Assembly: GCF_003314435.2 (NCBI RefSeq)
Contig: NZ_QNVY02000001.1
Span: 372,001-436,000, forward strand
Length of the DNA stretch: 64,000 nt
DNA from: Flavobacterium petrolei
GTDB lineage: Bacteria > Bacteroidota > Bacteroidia > Flavobacteriales > Flavobacteriaceae
Reading direction: 5' to 3'
In this document: in pieces, positions 60,781-64,000 of the stretch
Position numbering within the stretch: position 1 is the first letter of the stretch
Layout of the letters: the number at the start of each line of letters is the position of its first letter
The notes under the pieces: generated by a model
The model's input: only the letters and a program-made list of their open reading frames with translations
Told to the model about the DNA's origin: nothing
Database searches by the model: none
Made by a program: the position numbers and the translations under genes

Positions 60781-62541
60781 ATGAAATTTTTAGGAAATGT
60801 ATTGGCTACCATTATAGGTATTTTTGTTTTTTTCATGTTGTTCTTTTTTGGAATTATCCTCATTGGAGCCATTTTTGGTGGTGAATCTGAAGGTGTTGTG
60901 GTGAAAAATAATTCGGTAATCGAATTGAACTTGGAAGACATAAGAAATGATTATGCCGGAAAATATAAAGATCCTTGGATGACTATTTTTTCAGAAAACA
61001 AAAAAGTAGGTTTATCAGACATTATAAATGCTATCGAAGAGGCAAAATCAGATAATGACATCAAAGGAATCTCTATTCTAAACAACGACTCCTCACTGGG
61101 AATGGCACAAAGTAAAGCATTGAGAGATGCTCTGGAAAGCTTTAAAAAATCTGGCAAATTTGTTATGGCTTATGCCAATTCATATTCTCAAAAAGAATAT
61201 TATTTAAATTCTGTTGCCAGCCCAATTTATATCAATCCGGTTGGAGATATGGATTTCAAAGGATTATCTTCTGAAATTATGTTCTTTAAAGATTTTCAGG
61301 AAAAATCAGGATTAAAAATGGAAGTCATCCGTCATGGGAAATATAAAAGTGCTGTAGAACCATTTTTAGAAAATAAAATGAGTGATGCCAACAGAGAGCA
61401 AACTACCGCATTATTAAATTCTGTTTGGAATTCAATTACTGCTGACATTGCAAAAAGTAGAAATATATCAGTGGCAAAATTGAATGAAATAGCTAACGGA
61501 CTTCTTGCTCGAACTCCTGAAATGGCAAAATCCCAAAAATTAGTTGACATTATTGCCTACGAAGATGTGTATCATAACGCGATAAAAAAAGCACTTAAAG
61601 TGGCTAATGACGAAGATTACAATAAAGTATCTGTTGTAGATTATGCTCAAAAAGTAGCTACAACTTCACAAACTTTTGACAGTAAAGACGAAATCGCCAT
61701 TATTTATGCGCAAGGAGAAATTATGGGTGGTGAAGGTGATGTGAATGTGATTGGTGAAGGTTCTATGCGCCGTTCGTTACAAGAAGCTCGAAAAAATAAA
61801 AATGTAAAAGCAATTGTACTTCGTATTGATAGTCCGGGAGGAAGTGCTTTGACTTCAGATTTAATTTGGAGAGAAATTGAGTTGACAAAGAAAGTTAAAC
61901 CGATCGTGGTTTCAATGGGGAATTATGCGGCTTCAGGCGGCTATTATATTGCTTGTAATGCCAACACCATTTTTGCCGAAGAAAACACAATTACTGGTTC
62001 TATAGGCGTTTTTGGAATATTACCAAACTTTACACCATTGGCCACTAAAATAGGGATTTACACAGAACAAGTGAAAACCCATGAAAATTCCGCTAATTAT
62101 AGCCCTTTTGTTCCCATAGATGAAAAATTCAAAGCTGTCACGTTAGAAGGTGTAGAACACATCTACAAAACATTTGTTGCTCATGTAGCTCAGGGTCGAA
62201 AAATGACATTTGCACAAGTAGACGCTATCGCTCAAGGAAGAGTTTGGACCGGTTCAGAGGCTTTGAAAATTGGACTTGTAGATAAAATTGGAGGTCTTGA
62301 TGACGCTATTGCAAAAGCAGCTTCTTTGGCAAAAACAAAAAGTTACAGCACCCAAAATTATCCGGAATACGAGAAAAACTTCGATGATCTTTTAGCTAAT
62401 CTTCCTTTTGCAAAATCGAAAGCTGATTTCATAAAAGAAGAAATTGGAGAAGAAAATTATCGTATGATGCAGGAAATAAAAAAACTGCAAGCACGAAAAG
62501 GTATCCAAGCTATAATGCCTTTTGAAATCAATATGCATTAA
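60781..62541 (+). CDS. sppA: signal peptide peptidase SppA, 67-kDa type
   Basis: Membrane-bound serine protease that degrades cleaved signal peptides. 586 residues, the long form with two tandem S49 domains. One N-terminal membrane helix (about 5-32). The general-base Lys is in the first domain (RHGKYKSAVEPFLE) and the nucleophile Ser in the second (GNYAASGGYYIACNA), the split active site of the E. coli-type enzyme; the second domain also shows LRIDSPGGSALTSD and ITGSIGVFG. Active as a tetramer in E. coli. Single gene with promoter and terminator. Confidence 0.95.
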   Translation: MKFLGNVLATIIGIFVFFMLFFFGIILIGAIFGGESEGVVVKNNSVIELNLEDIRNDYAGKYKDPWMTIFSENKKVGLSDIINAIEEAKSDNDIKGISILNNDSSLGMAQSKALRDALESFKKSGKFVMAYANSYSQKEYYLNSVASPIYINPVGDMDFKGLSSEIMFFKDFQEKSGLKMEVIRHGKYKSAVEPFLENKMSDANREQTTALLNSVWNSITADIAKSRNISVAKLNEIANGLLARTPEMAKSQKLVDIIAYEDVYHNAIKKALKVANDEDYNKVSVVDYAQKVATTSQTFDSKDEIAIIYAQGEIMGGEGDVNVIGEGSMRRSLQEARKNKNVKAIVLRIDSPGGSALTSDLIWREIELTKKVKPIVVSMGNYAASGGYYIACNANTIFAEENTITGSIGVFGILPNFTPLATKIGIYTEQVKTHENSANYSPFVPIDEKFKAVTLEGVEHIYKTFVAHVAQGRKMTFAQVDAIAQGRVWTGSEALKIGLVDKIGGLDDAIAKAASLAKTKSYSTQNYPEYEKNFDDLLANLPFAKSKADFIKEEIGEENYRMMQEIKKLQARKGIQAIMPFEINMH

Positions 62542-62564
62542 AAAAAAAGATAAGGGCCACTATT

Positions 62565-62599
62565 AAATCCGTTTTCGCACTTGCTGAAACGGATTTTTT
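62565..62599 (+). terminator. sppA terminator
   Basis: Stem AAATCCGTTT (62565-62574) / AAACGGATTT (62587-62596) followed by T's. Confidence 0.85.
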
Positions 62600-62663
62600 C
62601 ATCCATTATAGTTAAATTATTGTTTATAAAAACGCCACAAAAGGCACACTGTCCTAAAAATAC

Positions 62664-62671
62664 TATTTTTG
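62664..62671 (+). promoter_or_regulatory. promoter -7 box of the AsmA-like gene
   Basis: TATTTTTG, exact consensus, with a leader of about 50 bases before the ATG at 62729. Confidence 0.55.
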
Positions 62672-62728
62672 TAAAAGAATACAAGGCACCGTTTTTGCTA
62701 AACTTATAAATCTAAAGACAATCAAATT

Positions 62729-64000
62729 ATGCTAAAGAAAGTTTTAAAAATCATTGGAATACTTTTTATCCTACTCATCCTAACTTTATTTGCCGCGCCT
62801 TATTTATTTAAAGATCAAATAAAAGCTAAAATTTCTGAGGCTATCAATGCCAAAGTAGATGCCAGAGTCTCTTTTGCAGAAGCGGATTTAAGCTTATTCA
62901 AAAATTTTCCAAATGCGAATGTAACATTAGAAAAATTAGTCATTATCAACAAAGCTCCTTTTGAAGGAGACACATTGATTTCACTAGGAGAATTGAATTT
63001 AAAAATGTCTATCAAAGAACTTTTTAAAGGCAAAAACGAAGCAATCGCTATTGATGGAATCACTTCTAAAAACGGATTAATCAATATCATATTTAATAAA
63101 GACGGAATCGGAAATTACGACATTGCTTTGAAAGATGAAAAAACTGCAACCGATGGAAAAAGTAGTCCGTTATCCTTAAAAATCCAAGAGTATAAAATTG
63201 AGAATTTCAAGTTTCGTTATTTTGACGAAAGTTCAAAAATAAAAATGGTAATCGACAGTTTAAACCACGAAGGAACAGGCGATTTTGCATCTCAAAAATT
63301 AGATTTGGCTACCAAATCAACGGCAAAAGTATCGCTGGATATGGACAAAGTCAATTATATGAATAATGTTGCTTTGACTCTGGACGCAGTTTTAGGAATT
63401 GATTTAGAAAAAAGCAAATATACCTTCAAAGAAAACAAAGCATTAATCAATCAATTGCCGTTAGAATTTGATGGATTTATTCAAATGGTAGAAGCTGGAC
63501 AGGAATATGATTTGAAATTTAAAACGCCAACTTCGTCTTTCAAAAATTTCTTAGGAATCATTCCAGCAGCGTATGCATCAAGCCTGGACAACGTGAAAAC
63601 AACTGGAGATTTTACTGTGGCGGGTTTTGCAAAAGGTTTGTATTCTGATACAACGGTGCCAAAATTCAACATTGAAATCGCTTCTAATAACGCCTCCTTT
63701 AAATATCCTAATTTGCCAAAATCGGTTCAAAACATTGTAATTGACACTAAAATCATCAACGAAACAGGGATTCTAAATGATACATACGTCAATTTAGACA
63801 AGCTTTCTTTCAAAATTGACCAAGATGTCTTTAATGCCAAAGCCAACATTAGAAACATAACACAAAATGCAATCGTTGATGCCGCTTTAAAAGGAACTAT
63901 CAATTTAGCCAACCTTTCGAAAGCGTATCCTATAAAGCTGGACAAGCCCTTATCAGGAATCTTAAAAGCTGATGTGACTACCAAATTCGACATGCAATCA
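62729..64000 (+). CDS. AsmA-like protein (3' end outside window)
   Basis: Open frame of 424 codons running off the window. N-terminal membrane helix (IIGILFILLILTLFAAPYLF, about 8-27) followed by the AsmA-type start IKAKISEAINAKVDARVSFAEADLSLFKNFPNANVTLEKLVI, with the conserved FPN turn, then long repetitive beta structure (NLKMSIKELFKG, TSKNGLINIIFNKDGIGNYDI). AsmA-like proteins are inner-membrane-anchored periplasmic proteins; larger relatives form lipid-transfer bridges to the outer membrane. The Flavobacterium versions are usually 800-1000 residues, so about half is missing here. Confidence 0.88.
   Translation, partial: MLKKVLKIIGILFILLILTLFAAPYLFKDQIKAKISEAINAKVDARVSFAEADLSLFKNFPNANVTLEKLVIINKAPFEGDTLISLGELNLKMSIKELFKGKNEAIAIDGITSKNGLINIIFNKDGIGNYDIALKDEKTATDGKSSPLSLKIQEYKIENFKFRYFDESSKIKMVIDSLNHEGTGDFASQKLDLATKSTAKVSLDMDKVNYMNNVALTLDAVLGIDLEKSKYTFKENKALINQLPLEFDGFIQMVEAGQEYDLKFKTPTSSFKNFLGIIPAAYASSLDNVKTTGDFTVAGFAKGLYSDTTVPKFNIEIASNNASFKYPNLPKSVQNIVIDTKIINETGILNDTYVNLDKLSFKIDQDVFNAKANIRNITQNAIVDAALKGTINLANLSKAYPIKLDKPLSGILKADVTTKFDMQS

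Overview
The window is a piece of chromosome from a Flavobacteriaceae bacterium, most likely Flavobacterium. It is AT-rich. Promoters carry the Bacteroidota -7 box TAnnTTTG, in several cases with a TTG about 17-23 bases upstream. Genes lack clear Shine-Dalgarno sites. The content includes a type IX secretion (T9SS) plug protein, a cargo protein with a CHU_C-type sorting domain, an S46 dipeptidyl-peptidase, DUF5916 proteins and a FolK-deoxynucleoside kinase fusion. No phage, insertion sequence, CRISPR array or rRNA operon was seen.

Layout. 1-5.4 kb (minus strand): the 5' part of an M1 metallopeptidase, a DUF6702 protein and a tandem array of carboxypeptidase-regulatory-like paralogues, one of them truncated. 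5.5-7 kb: peptidase E, two identical tRNA-Gly(UCC) genes with a vestigial third copy, and a broken acetyltransferase gene. 7-9.4 kb: two L,D-transpeptidases whose 3' ends overlap. 9.5-16.1 kb: two DUF5916 paralogues and gpmI. 16.2-24.1 kb: a secreted carbonic anhydrase with a DUF2490 partner, then a leucine-rich-repeat protein, a TetR regulator and a tripartite exporter (ABC/HlyD/TolC) whose ATPase motifs are degenerate. Both units have a very similar palindrome at the same place in their promoters. 24.2-32.7 kb: housekeeping genes (map, a methyltransferase, T9SS plug, apaG, pruA, rsmG, a desaturase, an aminotransferase).

32.7-34.5 kb is an AT-rich accessory pocket. It holds an intergenic repeat and two translationally overlapping genes of unknown family, one cytosolic and one with four membrane segments. 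Their architecture resembles phage-exclusion pairs such as RexAB or Kiwa, and this is the best candidate for an undescribed system here. 34.6-43.7 kb: a VOC protein, purT, an AraC regulator, small membrane or metal-related proteins, a two-component system, a Usp-like protein and a bestrophin. 43.9-49.8 kb: fabD, a small helical lipoprotein, galE, a DegT aminotransferase, waaA, an acetyltransferase and small proteins. 49.9-60.6 kb: an S46 peptidase of DPP11 type, a second small lipoprotein built of heptads, a YegP-like protein, a tRNA-Leu/tRNA-Gly pair, mutS, a DUF1573 protein, a SpoU-type methyltransferase, the lectin-domain T9SS cargo and the FolK fusion. 60.7-64 kb: sppA and the start of an AsmA-like protein.

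Themes: envelope construction (transpeptidases, lipoproteins with C-terminal lysine, waaA, galE, fabD, desaturase), peptide scavenging (M1, PepE, S46, Map, SppA) and secretion. Promoter, terminator and repeat calls were made by eye. Protein names rest on motif recognition, not on database searches.
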